Shown: piece by piece, positions 44,946 to 56,866 of the stretch
How positions within the stretch are numbered: the stretch's first letter is position 1
Layout: every line of letters starts with the position of its first letter
NCBI GenBank assembly: GCA_940337035.1
Contig: OW679200.1
Location: 18,495,303-18,559,302, forward strand
Reading direction: 5' to 3'
Length of the DNA: 64,000 nucleotides
Source of the DNA: Agriotes lineatus
Taxonomy: Eukaryota > Arthropoda > Insecta > Coleoptera > Elateridae
Notes under the pieces: model-generated
Told to the model about the DNA's origin: nothing
What the model saw: the letters and a program-made list of their open reading frames with translations, nothing else
The model's database searches: none
Position numbers and translations under genes: made by a program

Positions 44946-45819
44946 CTGAAACATCCATACAGTAAATTAGTAAACAAACAAATTAAGTACAGACCAAATT
45001 CAAATATTTACCCTGTATCAACAAACAACTGTCGCGACGTCTCTTGGCACTCTGACATGGCCAACTCAACATTATCATACTTTTGATCTCGACACCAATT
45101 TTGTGCTGTTCGAACAAGAGCATGGCCTACACCTTTCCGTTGGTAGCTATACAAAAATCTATTAGTAATATCTCTGCATAATCTCCACTAAAAATACCTT
45201 TCATTGACAGCCAATCTAAATAACCAAGCTGCATTTTCTGCGTGCAAATGACGTGCAACAGCCACTGTGCCAATAATCTGAAATAAAATACCTACTTCTA
45301 TTAATTCTTTAGCCGATCATATCAGGTATCAAAAGCAAACCTTCCGCCTGTAATTTCCCATATCAAAACCTTCATTGCAAGCTCTGCTTTCTGACATAAT
45401 TTTGTATGACACCTGCCCAGGAGACTGGAGAAATATAAATGGCTCACAAGCTTCTGCTACCCAGCAGTGCAATGGCTTCTTGGAATGCATCAACTCGGTC
45501 GCTTTTATTAGGTATGAACTATATATCACTGCGTATATTAATACTAGCACTATTGGAATGGCACCAATGCAGTAAAATAGTGGAACACCAATGAATATGA
45601 ACAATATTGCTGCAGACATCACAATTAGTTGGAATGTAATCTAGTGCACAAAACAGATTAAACGCTGAATATTATACTACAAAGCATGCATCTTACTTCT
45701 CTCGTTAAGGCATTGCACCAAGAAGTGAACACGTTCGTTAAATATGCGCCACGGACAACTTCACTTATAAAAGGTGAATCGTTTGGCTTATAATCTCGTA
45801 TTATTATCACGTAAGACAT
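44840..45819 (-). CDS. NAT8/camello-like N-acetyltransferase, five exons
   Basis: The - strand exons are 45819-45697, 45640-45341, 45277-45198, 45146-45012 and 44945-44840, with all GT-AG introns short (about 50-70 bases) and phases consistent. They give 247 residues. It begins MSYVIIIRDYKPNDSPFISE, like NAT8-family proteins. A hydrophobic double segment lies at about residues 51-81 (LFIFIGVPLFYCIG, then IPIVLVLIYAVIY), typical of the membrane-anchored, ER/Golgi NAT8 branch. The GNAT fold follows: GTVAVAR, WLFRLAVNERSYQRKGVGHAL with the acetyl-CoA binding Q/R-x-x-G-x-G at 170-175, and the C-terminal GFEIRQLYHKQLIGS block. Known members acetylate small cysteine conjugates or lysines; the substrate here is unknown. 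Looks intact. Confidence 0.85.
45012..45146 (-). CDS. Acetyltransferase gene, exon 4
   Basis: Acceptor TTTTTGTATAG|, donor ACAGG|GTAAAT. It encodes YQRKGVGHALVRTAQNWC, including the acetyl-CoA loop, then AMSECQETSRQLFVDTG. Confidence 0.84.
45198..45277 (-). CDS. Acetyltransferase gene, exon 3
   Basis: Acceptor TTATTTCAG|, donor GAAAG|GTATTT. It encodes IIGTVAVARHLHAENAAWLF and RLAVNER, the central beta strands of the GNAT fold. Confidence 0.82.
45341..45640 (-). CDS. Acetyltransferase gene, exon 2
   Basis: Acceptor TGCACTAG|, donor CGGAAG|GTTTGC, 100 codons exactly. It encodes the membrane segment and the stretch CWVAEACEPFIFLQSPG up to NYRRK. Confidence 0.82.
45697..45819 (-). CDS. Acetyltransferase gene, exon 1
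   Basis: Start codon at 45819. It encodes 41 residues ending in NALTRE with donor GAA|GTAAGA, phase 0. No in-frame ATG upstream continues the frame convincingly. Confidence 0.8.
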
Positions 45820-48807
45820 GTTTACATTTATAACTATAGTTAATTATTAGATCTTAAACTCTTTGGTTAAATTTAAGAAATTGTTAGATTTTCTTAAGGA
45901 TATGTAACACACACAGCTAGACATTACAAGTTCGGTCTAATGTGTACAGTTTCAAATGCTTTATCATGCAAATGAAGCTCTGTAAGTCGGAACAAATAAA
46001 AAGTAAGGTTATGAAAACGTCACAATATGTCAACAACCTTATTAATACAATTGTCGCATGAGAATGGGGCCAACTATCAATTATTTTTCTCTCAGTGCCT
46101 AGCGTCCCGACGGAGGGACTGTAGTCCGGTAACGACCAGTTTTGATATCCCATTCCTAAAATTATAAGATTTAAAATGTAAACTCACAAACTCCAGTAAG
46201 AAGTTGTAGGGCCTAAAAATTTAATTTGTATTTCTCATTTTTATGTTAATTTCCACAAATGTAAGGATAACGATCTCATCTTTGGTGAATATACTTACGA
46301 TTATATGTATAGTGCACTAATAAAAAAAACATAAGCTCTCTTTGACTGTAAGACGAACTTTACCCATCTTTAAAATATTTTTTAGCTCTAACTTTATCTG
46401 TAATTTTTTTGAAATTTTAGGTTATTATTTGTAAAGCAAATTAAAAATCGTAAAAATAAGGTTAGATACTCTTAGTTCATAAGCGTAAAAGCAACCGCGA
46501 AGTTTTGGGTTGTCATTAAGACGTGCAATTAACAAGTAGCCATGATCACAAAAACAATGCGCAGTGATAGTAATCTAGTAAACAACAGTAATAAACCAAT
46601 TAATGACGTTGTTGACATAAAAAATTCTTTTAGTTTATGAAAATGCCGCGACATAACGAAATATCCAATGCTAAAATGTTCGTTATTTTGCAACTCTTGA
46701 AAAACCGCAGCAGGGTAGCAACAGGGACACTTGGCAACCAGGACAAGAAAACTTGTTACAGGAAAAAACACTCGTTAAGACAAGTTAATTGTTACTACGA
46801 CCGATCTCACCCTAATTACACCAAAAGCGGTGCTACAACCGATAGCGGTCCGGCTAGTACTCGCGGAGAGAGGGGGTTTCGGATTCATACATCGTTAATA
46901 GGGCAAGGGGTCCTTACACCGCGTGTGATCATTAGAGAAATATAAAGGTAATATAAGGGCGCCACGAGCTTTGATGAATAGGGTAGAAACGGAGTTTCTC
47001 GACAACCCCCTGTATAAGCTCGGAACCCAGGGGAGTCGTGGTGCTTCGGCGTTCCTGTGAGTCGAGCCCCGCTGCTGCGGAACCTACCTTGGATGTTACA
47101 CTTCGCTCTCGACGACTCATCTGTTACAAGAAATAACTCGATAATACATGCAGCAATTATAAATCAAACATTTAAGAGTTGAAATGCGTCTAATAAGAAC
47201 AAACGCCTAGGTAAATAAAACTCGAATAGTGTAATATTAAAGGGGTTAGTAGGTCATTTAATTCTAGCTTGAACAAACAAACAAACAAAGGGAGCAGGAC
47301 GGAGGGTCGTGACCACAGCAAACATAGGGCATCCGACGTACCGTGGCATAGGCGTTGAACACGTGCCACATCGGTCAAACTTATAAATACAGTATCGTAG
47401 TTACGGACGGTGAAGGCCTTCACTAGCTAAACCTCTTGCGGTAAATACACCACTTCACAGTAAGTCAAAACGCGTAGCATTGAATATTGTATCACTTCAC
47501 AAACTTAAGATTAGGTAGGTATCTGGTGAGTGTGTCGGAAGAGCTCCATTGACGTCAGACCGCTGGATCTCGCTTCGCAAGGAACGCCGCAAGCGAAAAC
47601 TAGAATGGACAGCGTCGACTACGGGTGGTAGCTAAAACCGCCGGGTTGTGGCCGCGGGGTGGAGACGGCTGGGGGGATGACTCCTTCGAAGAGGTCATAA
47701 AACGGCCTTCAACGACGTCTCGTAATGTAATAAACAAAACGCACCTGAGCCACGTCTTCCTATGGAGGATCCGTAAAAGAACGATTATATGCATCACACG
47801 TGCATCGGGACGATAAGGGAAGCCAGGTGTTGCAGTTTTAGGTCGCCCTGCACGGCCACTCGATCACAGTCCCGATGGGTTAAACAGGAGCTTCACACAT
47901 CTGATGTTTACTCCTTCACGCCAAGCGTCAATCTCCTCGAGCCCTGAAGAAAGTCACGCCACGCTGATGGGGCTGGGGACGCCCGAGCAAGACGCTCGTG
48001 TGCTCTGTTCAACTCAAGCAAAATGTATCTCTATCGCATGAAACCACACCATGGTCGAGGAAAGCTTTCGCGCCAAAGATGCAGCTGCAGGAACATGTGG
48101 TTGCCTGCTGTTGCTAGCCAAGCGGTCTCGAACATTTTTGGCTCTTACAACGACGGGAAACTGTTTTGAAATTCAATCTGCTGTGTAATTACGGCGAAAC
48201 TCGCCGGTTTTTCGCAATGACAACACGTAGAAAATCCTGCCCTAACAAGCTCAGTAAGAACTACTAATTCGCCAGCTAATACTAACTAACAAATTCCAAA
48301 TTTCACAGTATCAAGATCGACTCCCAAAAACTACAAAGTAAAACCTACCAGCTTTGCAATTCATACCGCACTGCTATACTTAAATCCGCGACTAGAGCGT
48401 TGGTCAAACTAAACTCAATAATCTTAAACAAGTACGACCTATAGAAATCCGGGGTATGCGCGTGAACACCAAAAAGAACACCAATTTTGCCCAAGCAAAT
48501 CACTAATAAGCGGCCTGCAAATTAGGCCAAGGTCGACCACGAATTTTTCTGCGTGCGAACAGCTTAAAAGGTGCAAGTAGAAGGCAATGCGAAGGCGGGT
48601 TGGCGCGCGACAAGGCAGAATCAAAAACATATCGCATGACAACGGATCGATATTCCGAAGTCGGCGCTTCAAGGACGACTAAAACCAGTTCACGATTTCC
48701 AAATTACGGAAGCGGAGTGATCTAAAGAGCATTATACACGTCACAGTCTATTTGCTACTCCTTTGTGATTTGACGTTAGTTAATATTAAACATCTGTAAT
48801 TTATGGC
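45820..48807. other. Unassigned DNA upstream of the acetyltransferase gene
   Basis: The promoter of the - strand acetyltransferase gene should lie just above 45820. Short open frames on both strands (for example 46637-46945 + and 45917-46153 -) have no recognisable domain. Base composition is more balanced at 46900-48700 than in the surroundings, perhaps an unrecognised mobile element, but no terminal repeats were found. Confidence 0.3.
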
Positions 48808-48930
48808 CACAATAGCAGACATAGAAGACAAAGAACACTTTTGTGATGCTCTGATGACTATCATGCACAAAACAAATAAAGCTGATATCATTCTACTCAT
48901 CGATGGAAACCTGTTCCTGTACAAACAAAT
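48808..48930 (+). pseudogene. Possible LINE endonuclease fragment
   Basis: The + strand reads EDKEHFCDALMTIMHKTNKA then DIILLIDGNLF, resembling the segment before GDFNA in LINE endonucleases (a helix, then D-I-I-L and a glycine turn). The match is short, and the catalytic D-F-N is not preserved. Confidence 0.35.
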
Positions 48931-49129
48931 ACATCTGACTATCCCCAAACAATTTTACCGCCAACGCGATCAATCATCTGACCATCAGCAGAAAGTGGTG
49001 AAGATGTGCGTAGCTGATGCTGATATAGCAAGTGGCCACCATCCACTAATTGCAGTAATCCGGCTACCAGTTGCACTAAATGCTACACTTCTAATACAGT
49101 AAAATTGTCATTTGACAGCGACGATTCCT

Positions 49130-49930
49130 CTTGCCCAGTGGGTTAGGGTCATTAGACAAGTGTAAAACCAAAACGCCGTGCCTCCACCCCCTGCCAAACA
49201 GCCGCCATCTTGAAAACAATTAAAATTGTTTTTTCTCGCGATCCATTGGTAGCACAGAAAAAGTTATTCAACAAAAAATGTTAGAAATAAAATTCTACAC
49301 TTTTTTCGTCCGTGTCGCGATACCGAGAACTTGGTATTACGAACGGTAGAGGGCGACAAAGTTACCAAAAATCAGTTTCCGCCATTCTAGCTCTGTGGGG
49401 GTGGTTTTTTCCGAAAATTCCGAATGTGAAACTTATAGTGTTTAAAAAAATGTGCTCGAATCTCTGTTAATAGTGTGATTGATTTAAATAGTCTCCGAGT
49501 GACAGCCCTTCAAAGTCCGCACGGTGTGGGAAATGTACATTCCGGCGCAACAAAGTAACCATTTCTCTTTTGCAAGGTAAAATCATCACGTCACTCAAGT
49601 AGTTTCAATGTGAATAGGTTTTCAAAACTTAAATAAATTGTACACATTTTTGGTCATTGCCGCGATACAGAGAAATTGGTATACGTAGGTAACAAGATAA
49701 AAATTATGGGAAAGGAATATACGAGCTCAGAATCATATCATTTGGCCCAGATCAGTAAAGCTGTTAAATTTGCTGGTGTAATATTGAAGTTCGTCCAAAA
49801 TTCGGTTTTTCTTTCTAAAGTTTCGCAATATTTCATACACTATGAAACGGGCCAATTTGTACCACCTGTGTTTCTATATTTCATACCCTTTTATTATATA
49901 CACGATTAGTAATAAAGCCTGACAGTATGT
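49130..49930. repeat. Diverged repeat blocks
   Basis: A block at about 49300-49340 (CGTGTCGCGATACCGAGAAC then TTGGTAT) recurs in altered form at 49655-49685 (GCCGCGATACAGAGAAATTG). GCCGCCATCTTGAAAACAAT at 49201 is also of dispersed-repeat type. No gene is recognised. Confidence 0.4.
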
Positions 49931-49949
49931 GTTATTATGCCTTATTCAA

Positions 49950-50975
49950 GTAGCAGCGCATTATAAGTAAGAAATACTGTGCAGGCGACCACAGACTATA
50001 AAGTCCCGAGTGCGAACGCGCCAGTGCAACGTGCGGGAATGTGCGAACCATGAAATATAATACGTGGAACAAAGAAGAGCGGATTCGAAACGACGCTTTG
50101 GCCCGCAAGTGAACTCATTAGCGCTCAAGTTTGTGAATGGCGCTGGTCGACTGATTCGCTCTGAAGTTGGTGAAGCGCGGGGGTTGAGCTTTTAAAAGTG
50201 TTTTTGAAGTTTTGTGCGTGCAAATCGCAGAAGGCGTGTACCTTTAGCCGGGGTGCAAGCTATTCAGTTGAAATAGCACATAAGCGAGGCTGCGGTGTTC
50301 CAATTCAACATGTTGGAAGCTGAGATTTCGGCATCAACAGGGCACCTGGAGCTGTTCCCGTTCTTTGATGAACGTATTGAAATAAGGTTAGTTCCTGCTT
50401 GAAACCGTGCTACGAAATAAGCAGCAATTGTAATAAATAATTGCGCAACTGCTGGCAATGTGTTTGCTGCCCAGATAACGGGGAAGTACCGGCAGGCATT
50501 ACGTCATTTGCTGACTCGGCACCCAGGGGTCCAAAATAGCGGCGCATCCTAAAGAATCGACAACTTCGCGTTCAAGCTATTCGTGTGTACAGAATTATTT
50601 TATACCCTGCGCTCGTGAACTTTGACTTTGCATGCGCTACTGAACGTTTAGGATCAAGTTAAGGCATTTTCCTATGTGCAGCGCACAAGTGCTTTATGTA
50701 GAATACTTGTTATTATGTAATTTTTTGTGTCTGTTTTATTACAGATTATATGTATTCATGTAAACTGTTGGGTTTTTATTACCATTGGTGTTTGCATTTG
50801 TAAGTACAATATTTCAGGTGACCACGAGCTGACCTCAAACAATATTAGCTTCCCTTGGCTGCACTGACGATGTTAATAAAGCCTCATAGCTCACCGACTG
50901 AATAAGCTAGCGACCCAGGGCATTGTAACGTAAGAATTCAGTAGTGTGTAGGGCTAGGCAAAAGGCCGTGTTACA
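49950..50975 (+). repeat. Interspersed repeat R, copy 1
   Basis: The last 240 bases match copies at 52192-52430 and 59255-59490. Shared landmarks are ACAGATTATATGTATTCATG, AAACTGTTGGGTTTTTATT, CTTGGCTGCACTGA and CAGGGCA. There is an AATAAA at 50875. The upstream part is weakly similar to copies 2 and 3. It may be a solo LTR or a SINE-like unit; the superfamily is unknown. Confidence 0.55.
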
Positions 50976-51399
50976 ACTATAATTGCAATTGTTTGTACAT
51001 TTTTCTACAGAAATTACCAAAATTAAACAAATTGACAATAGCTTTACCACGTACCATTTATGCAAAAAGAATACAGACAGCCGACTGTCTATATGTTATT
51101 AAACGACAAACAGCTTGTTTCACTTCAACCAAAACATGTTAACTTGAACGAAATGATATTTTGATTGCATGGGCCAAACGAAATGAATCGATAATTTATT
51201 TATAAGTTAGTGTTTCCCGACCATTTTTTGTAATTTGTTATTACTAAAGCTGTTATATTGCTAAAAACTCTTACAATTATGATGTAAGAATATTGACCAA
51301 ACAGATTTTCTTTTATGGGTGTAAAATAAAGATACTAAAAAATCTTAACTGGGCCAAATGATGTGATTCTGGGCTCGTATATTAAAAGTAATTTATTTT

Positions 51400-52435
51400 T
51401 GCATAAACCCTAAGATTTGATGCGAATTGTAAGTTTCGCGAGTGTGAGCGAATGTGCGAATGCAGCTGGCTGCAGGCAGTGTAGTTAAAAATAGAACAAA
51501 GCCAGCAGGTGAAAATAACCGCGAAGTCAGTCGCACTTGAGTGAGCGACTAGAGCGTGGTGCCCAAAACCCAAGGAACTCGACGCCTGATGCATTATAAA
51601 GTGCCTGTGTAGATTTGCGTTAGCAAGCAGCCAACGTCCGTTGCATCTCAAGCTGAGGTGCAGTTTTCAAAAGTAAATCATCACCTTAGAAGTATCTCCG
51701 AGATTAGCTGCAGTTTATAGCCCGAAGCTGCTATTCAGGCTGCCCGTCTAGCTTCGAGGAAGCCAGGCGATTTTGTCAACATCCCGGTTGAGCTGCACTC
51801 CAGGTACCTGTATCATCAAACAACTGCAAGGTTGGTTACTGTAACTGTAATTATACTTTAAGCGTGAATGAATGCCCAGGAAGATTGAGGAAAATCTAAA
51901 GCCGTAATAATTAACTGTGGTTGCAACACATTGCGCAACAATTATACGCACCTAAAAGCAACGTGTGCGTATGTGCGAAATTCACAAAACCCGAACAGGC
52001 GTTACCTCATCCTGTGGAAGTATGCGTAAGCATTAAATATAAGGCTCACCTATACTTAATAGGTAACAACACGAGTAAAAACAGTTTTTGCCCGTAGATA
52101 TTTATTGTGGACACCTTAACCTGTATGCCTTGGCCACGTTTATTCTTGGTGTTTTATGTAAATTGTAAATGTATTTTCCTGTATTTGCGTTTCTCTTACA
52201 GATGATATATCCTTTTATGTAAACTGTTTGGTTTTTATTGCTGGTAGTGTTTGCATACATAATTTCAGTATTCTAGGTGACAACGAGGAGGCCCAGAGAG
52301 CAATATTGACTTCCCTAAGCCACACTAAAGATTTCAATTGAGTTTTATGTTTCTACGACTGTTTAAACTAGCGAACCCAGGGCAATATAAATTAATAGGA
52401 CAGTCGAGTATAGGGTTAAATAACAGTACCGTTAG
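51400..52435 (+). repeat. Interspersed repeat R, copy 2
   Basis: Same orientation as copies 1 and 3. Its middle part (51705-51790: GCTGCTATTCAGGCTGCC, CTAGCTTCGAGGAAGCCAGG, TTTTGTCAACA) matches 58755-58825 of copy 3, and its end matches both others. Confidence 0.65.
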
Positions 52436-52739
52436 AAGTTCCTACTCAGTTACAAACGATTACAAAGCGCAAACCGTGTCGATCCATTTCCATTCCGATT
52501 TCAAATTCGATGTCTTTGAAGTCCGAGAAAGAGAACCGACCAGATTCACTTCCCAGGAGCGAGAATCCGGTTTCTGATATAGGTATTGTTGTGCTCCGCA
52601 GTTCCGCCGCTCCACGCTCCTAAGCAAGTTCGGTTTCATTGCAAAACAGTGAAGGAACGCCGGATCAGGTGACAAACTCCGAATTAATGTACCTACTGCG
52701 GCAAGCGAACTAGACTCAAATGAGTAGGTCTGGGAATTG

Positions 52740-53570
52740 ACAACCTGTTAGAACAATTTCCCGAATCTGTGCTTTCCGAATTTTTAGCTCAAAAGTTCAC
52801 TCCTTACGAACCTTATTTCCGCGTAGCCTGTATGTTAACGCGTTGCTGTTCTTATATTCGTCAAAATTCAATTATAAAAGGAAGCTTTGTTCTCGCGTGC
52901 TGCGTGGGTGACGCAATCTATTACCACATGCAGCGTGCCTTATCGTCGCCTTCCCAGAATTTTGTTGTTCAGACAGGCTCAAAACTTTCCGGGGGAATTA
53001 GGAGGCAAAATTGTTGATTCAGCTTTCGTCATTCTAGAATTTTCCCAAGCGGCCTGGATAAGCGAGACGAGGATCGAGTTAAGTCACGCCTGCGTGACCT
53101 TATTCCGCGTCCGCATCTTAGCGCGGAGCAGAAATCAGCGTTCAGTTCTCGAGGCGTTGATTCCGGCGGGGCTTTGGCCCCGTCGAAAGTCGAAATTGTT
53201 GGAAGTAAAATTGTATGTTAGCCGTCATCAAGTCAGTCAAGTTAGGGTCGCAAAATGTTTAGCCGAGGGTCCTTTTTTGTACCGTGGAGCCGGTATCTCT
53301 GAATTTACGCTAATGGTGGATTATTAAATAAAAAACTCCGTGGACCTGCTAAATCGTTATTGTAGTGAAGTCGCCAAGTATAGTACCGCATCTACCTGTC
53401 GTAGGGTGCTTCATTCTTCCCTTCCGGGGATTTATATCGTCACGTCTGCTTGAATACCGCTCTGTGCAGTCTCCAGTTGTTTCCTTTTTTCGTGGCACTG
53501 GCCTGGGGATGCAAACTGCAGGTGATGAGAACCAAAGTAACCAGTACATCTGACTCCCTATCAAGGTATT
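52740..53570 (+). other. Degenerate coding-like DNA, possibly LTR-retroelement derived
   Basis: One frame reads LDNLLEQFPESVLSEFLAQK, PYFRVACMLTRCCSYIRQNS and KGSFVLA before being lost. The F-RVA---TRCC-YI pattern vaguely recalls the region after the RT in BEL/Pao polyproteins, but I could not confirm this. Downstream there are open frames with many frame changes. Confidence 0.25.
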
Positions 53571-54133
53571 TGTTAGCCCTTAAATTTACAGTGATATAGT
53601 GAAATGAAGTTCCGTCAAGCTATGCTATTGTTGTTTAAAGTGTAAGGTGTCAAACAGACACTACCGTTTTAAAGTAAATTCTTAGTCACAGTCAAATTTT
53701 AATGCCTATACGTCGCCTTGCGTTGTAAGTTCAAGTGAACATTGTTGTGATGTCACTACTTGAGTGACTTGCTAATTCCGTTCATGTAAAGTAGTTTCTG
53801 TGGTAAAACTTAACGTTAATACTGTTATAAATGTAACCATATCAATTGTTGTCGTTTTGTCACTTGCGTTTAGTTTCAACATTACGTCTTTAACCTGACT
53901 AACCCATTTTGCCTATTATTTTTGACTGTAAGCAGTAAATATTTTCAAGTTCATTGTTATTTTCATATTTAATCATTTCAATAGTTTATTGTTAATTGTT
54001 TATCGTTTTTCATCGGTGTTTGTTTGCATGCCCTTTTGTGTTTGTTTCAATGTACAGGAAATCAGATGAGTGTAAGTTGATGCCACCAAAGGTAGGTTCG
54101 AATAAGCTGTTGCAGTTGCTACCTCAAGTTGTG
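53571..54133. other. Unassigned DNA
   Basis: T-rich sequence with no identifiable gene or repeat. Confidence 0.3.
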
Positions 54134-54365
54134 CTAAGGCAGAAGTAGAAAGTTGGGCCTACTTACTTCCACGTTCAGAGTGGACCTACCTGTGTTGGTT
54201 TTGTCTACCCGACCTAGTCCGAATGTAGTGGCACACGATTTATTGAACATCTTGTAAATCTCGTTACCGGAGTACAGCCCTAACTCAAAGGTCGTACAGA
54301 ACCCGCCCTCACGGCTGAGTTTTAGCTGGAGCAAACCTTTCTTGTTACCATCGTAACGGAGTTAG
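54134..54365 (-). other. Unidentified protein-like segment
   Basis: The - strand frame reads LRYDGNKKGLLQLKLSREGG, FCTTFELGLYSGNEIYKMF and SCATTFGLGRVDKTNT, which looks like real protein sequence by composition. It has a stop just upstream and a possible donor CACAG|GTAGGT at about 54190. No acceptor fits the upstream end, so it is probably a fragment of a mobile element or a decayed exon. I do not recognise the family. Confidence 0.35.
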
Positions 54366-54379
54366 GGCCGTATATTCTA

Positions 54380-56027
54380 GGTAGTTTTCTGGTGTTATAA
54401 TATACATGACTTCAAAATTGCAAAAGTATCATTAATAAACTTTCTTTTTGCTCATACTATAGATAAATGGTGAGATATAACAGATCAGTTTTATACTTTT
54501 ATTATATTACATATAATTAATCGCAATTATAATAATTTAAAGTATACTTAGCTACAATACATTCACTAAGTCAAACCGTCTTAAATAGGTACAATCAAGT
54601 CTCATATCAGATGTTTCTTCTATCCATCTACATCTATGGTAATAATAATTAATTATAGCAGAACAGAATCCATGCACAGTACCCCTGTAGTGCAATATTA
54701 AACGATGACATATGACAGCATATAGTACTACTCCTTAATTTATACAACTAAGTTATTAAAAAATTATGCTTCCTTTATTGACTACATTTATAATCGGTTA
54801 AAGCATGTATTCTAGTTTATGTGTTGGCCATTTAGTTTGTATATTGCAACATTGATACATTTTTCCAACAGACCGGTATAGCTTAGGGAAAAGCTTACGG
54901 TAAGATCTATGTGCAGTTAAAAAATATAGAAGTTTGATATTTGATTTGAAAAAAATCCCGCTTATTATCTCACATCCTCATGGGGATTTCTCAGTTTTGA
55001 CACTAAATATTAGGACGTCTACTAATCTCTACGAAACGAGAATATTTTCTAGTTGGACACATAGATAGCGAAAATTCACTACTTATATAACTAGTATCTA
55101 CACAATATTATTAACCATAACATGGAATGGACTAAATTCGGTTGTAATGTTGTGATTACACAACGGCGCTTTTCAATTCAACAAGCTACTGATTCTGTTT
55201 GGTGCTTTGAATCTCATGTATGCAGAAAATAAAGCTATTTAAGCTCCTTAAAACAATCCTCATTTGAAAAAAGCTAATTAAATTTGAAAGCGCCCATTGC
55301 AATACAGCCCAACAGTCTAGGTAATCAGAATTTTAATATTTACCCAAACACTATTCTAGGACTCACTTAGCAATCACTAAGATTATAATTTCTTATTTGC
55401 AGATCTAAAGCAACGGTGTCGTAAATAAGTCTAATTCTGCTGGTAACTTCAAGCCTCTATTATTGCTACTATCAGTCAAGTTCCTTACATTGTGAAAGCT
55501 TTCCTTAATTTCTTAATGTAAAGCAAAAATTAAAATTAGATTCGTAATTTTAGGAACGGCATGTTCTAAAATGCACAACAAATTTACTTCAATGCCAATA
55601 TTATGTACACGCGGTGCTAATAACACAATTTTTGCAGAAATAGACTTGCTTGGAACACCGCATATGACATACATAGTACACAGTGTAAAATACTGCAATA
55701 TGTGACAAAATATTCAATATTGTGTTCAAACACACCACTTTGGTTAAAAGTGGTGACGTGATACGTTTTTCACACAATTATACAAATAAAATAGTACGAT
55801 TTACTTATACAGTCAGTTGAAGGATTTATATAGGTAGCACATACTTCATGCAATCACATTTCAAGAGCCGAATTTTATACTTCATTTGTTTTAAATAAAC
55901 TTCCAGCACAGAATAAACACCTAACAGACTCAGAAGCGACGCTCACGGTGCCGCCTTTGATATTCGAGTAGCCGATTTCAGCGGCCTAATTGAAAGAGAG
56001 TAGATCAAGAATAATATGTTGGTGGCA
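54380..56027. other. Unassigned AT-rich DNA
   Basis: No gene, RNA or clear repeat. Only short open frames without domains. Confidence 0.35.
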
Positions 56028-56107
56028 CTGTAAGTTTATGTCAGGTTTGACACAGACTGACGCAAAACCTAACCTGCTAACCTCGAATTTGACATAGACT
56101 TACACTG
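56028..56107. repeat. Palindrome family P, truncated copy 3
   Basis: CACTGTAAGTTTATGTCA is followed by the right arm only (CAGACTGACGCAAAACC, then CTAACCTCGAATTTGACATA), ending GACTTACACTGG. Most of the left arm is deleted, so it no longer folds fully. Confidence 0.7.
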
Positions 56108-56242
56108 GCAAAGGAACAAACCATGGTTTTTATGCTTCATATGGAATTCCCTTGAACTTCCTAAGGCAAAAAAGCCTTTTACTGGGGGAAATATTGTTAA
56201 GGAGGGCTCGATGGAATCTAAAATTTTCGTTGAAATTGGCAA

Positions 56243-56866
56243 GACTGTAAGTCTACGTCAAATTCGAGGTTAGCAGGTTAGGTTTTGCGTCAGTTTGCGT
56301 CAAAACTGACGCAAAACCTGCTAACCTCCTGTGTTTGAATTGGTGTTTTTTTAAAATTAAAAGTACTTTTCGTAAATATTGTATCCATTAGTCAAATACT
56401 TGATTTTTTGGTTAGCATTTTAAAAAAACACCAATTCAAATACAGGAGGTTAGCAGGTTTTGCGTCAGTTTTGACGCAAACTGACGCAAAACCTGCTAAC
56501 CTCTTGTATTTGAATTGGTGTTTTTTTAAAATTAAAAGTACTTTTCGTAAATATTGTATCCATTAGTCAAATACTTGATTTTTTGGTTAGCAGGTTAGGT
56601 TTTGCGTCAGTTTGCGTCAAAACTGACGCAAAACCTGCTAACCTCCTGTATTTGAATTGGTGTTTTTTTAAATTAAAAGTACTTTTCGTAAATATTGTAT
56701 CCATTAGTCAAATACTTGATTTTTTGGTTAGCAGGTTAGGTTTTGCGTGAGTTTGCGTCAAAACTGACGCAAAACCTGCTAACCTCCTTCATTTGAATTG
56801 GTGTTTTTTTTAAATTAAAAGTACTTTTCGTAAATATTGTATCCATTAGTCAAATACTTGATTTTT
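56243..56866. repeat. Palindrome family P, tandem array
   Basis: Starts like a complete P copy (CTGTAAGTCTACGTCAAATT) and then repeats four times. Each unit has a palindrome GGTTAGCAGGT..TTTTGCGTCA with its mirror, plus a spacer with GAATTGGTGTTTTTTT, AAGTACTTTTCGTAAATATT and CATTAGTCAAATACTTG. GTATCC marks lie at 56381, 56556, 56697 and 56839 (periods 175, 141 and 142). The first unit also contains an inverted copy of the GAATTGGTG block. Confidence 0.85.

Noticed and set aside
45917..46153. 78-codon - strand open frame above the acetyltransferase gene
   Set aside because: No recognisable domain and not needed to complete the acetyltransferase, whose start at 45819 is well supported.
48439..48672. 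77-codon - strand open frame
   Set aside because: No recognisable domain or neighbouring exons; treated as chance.
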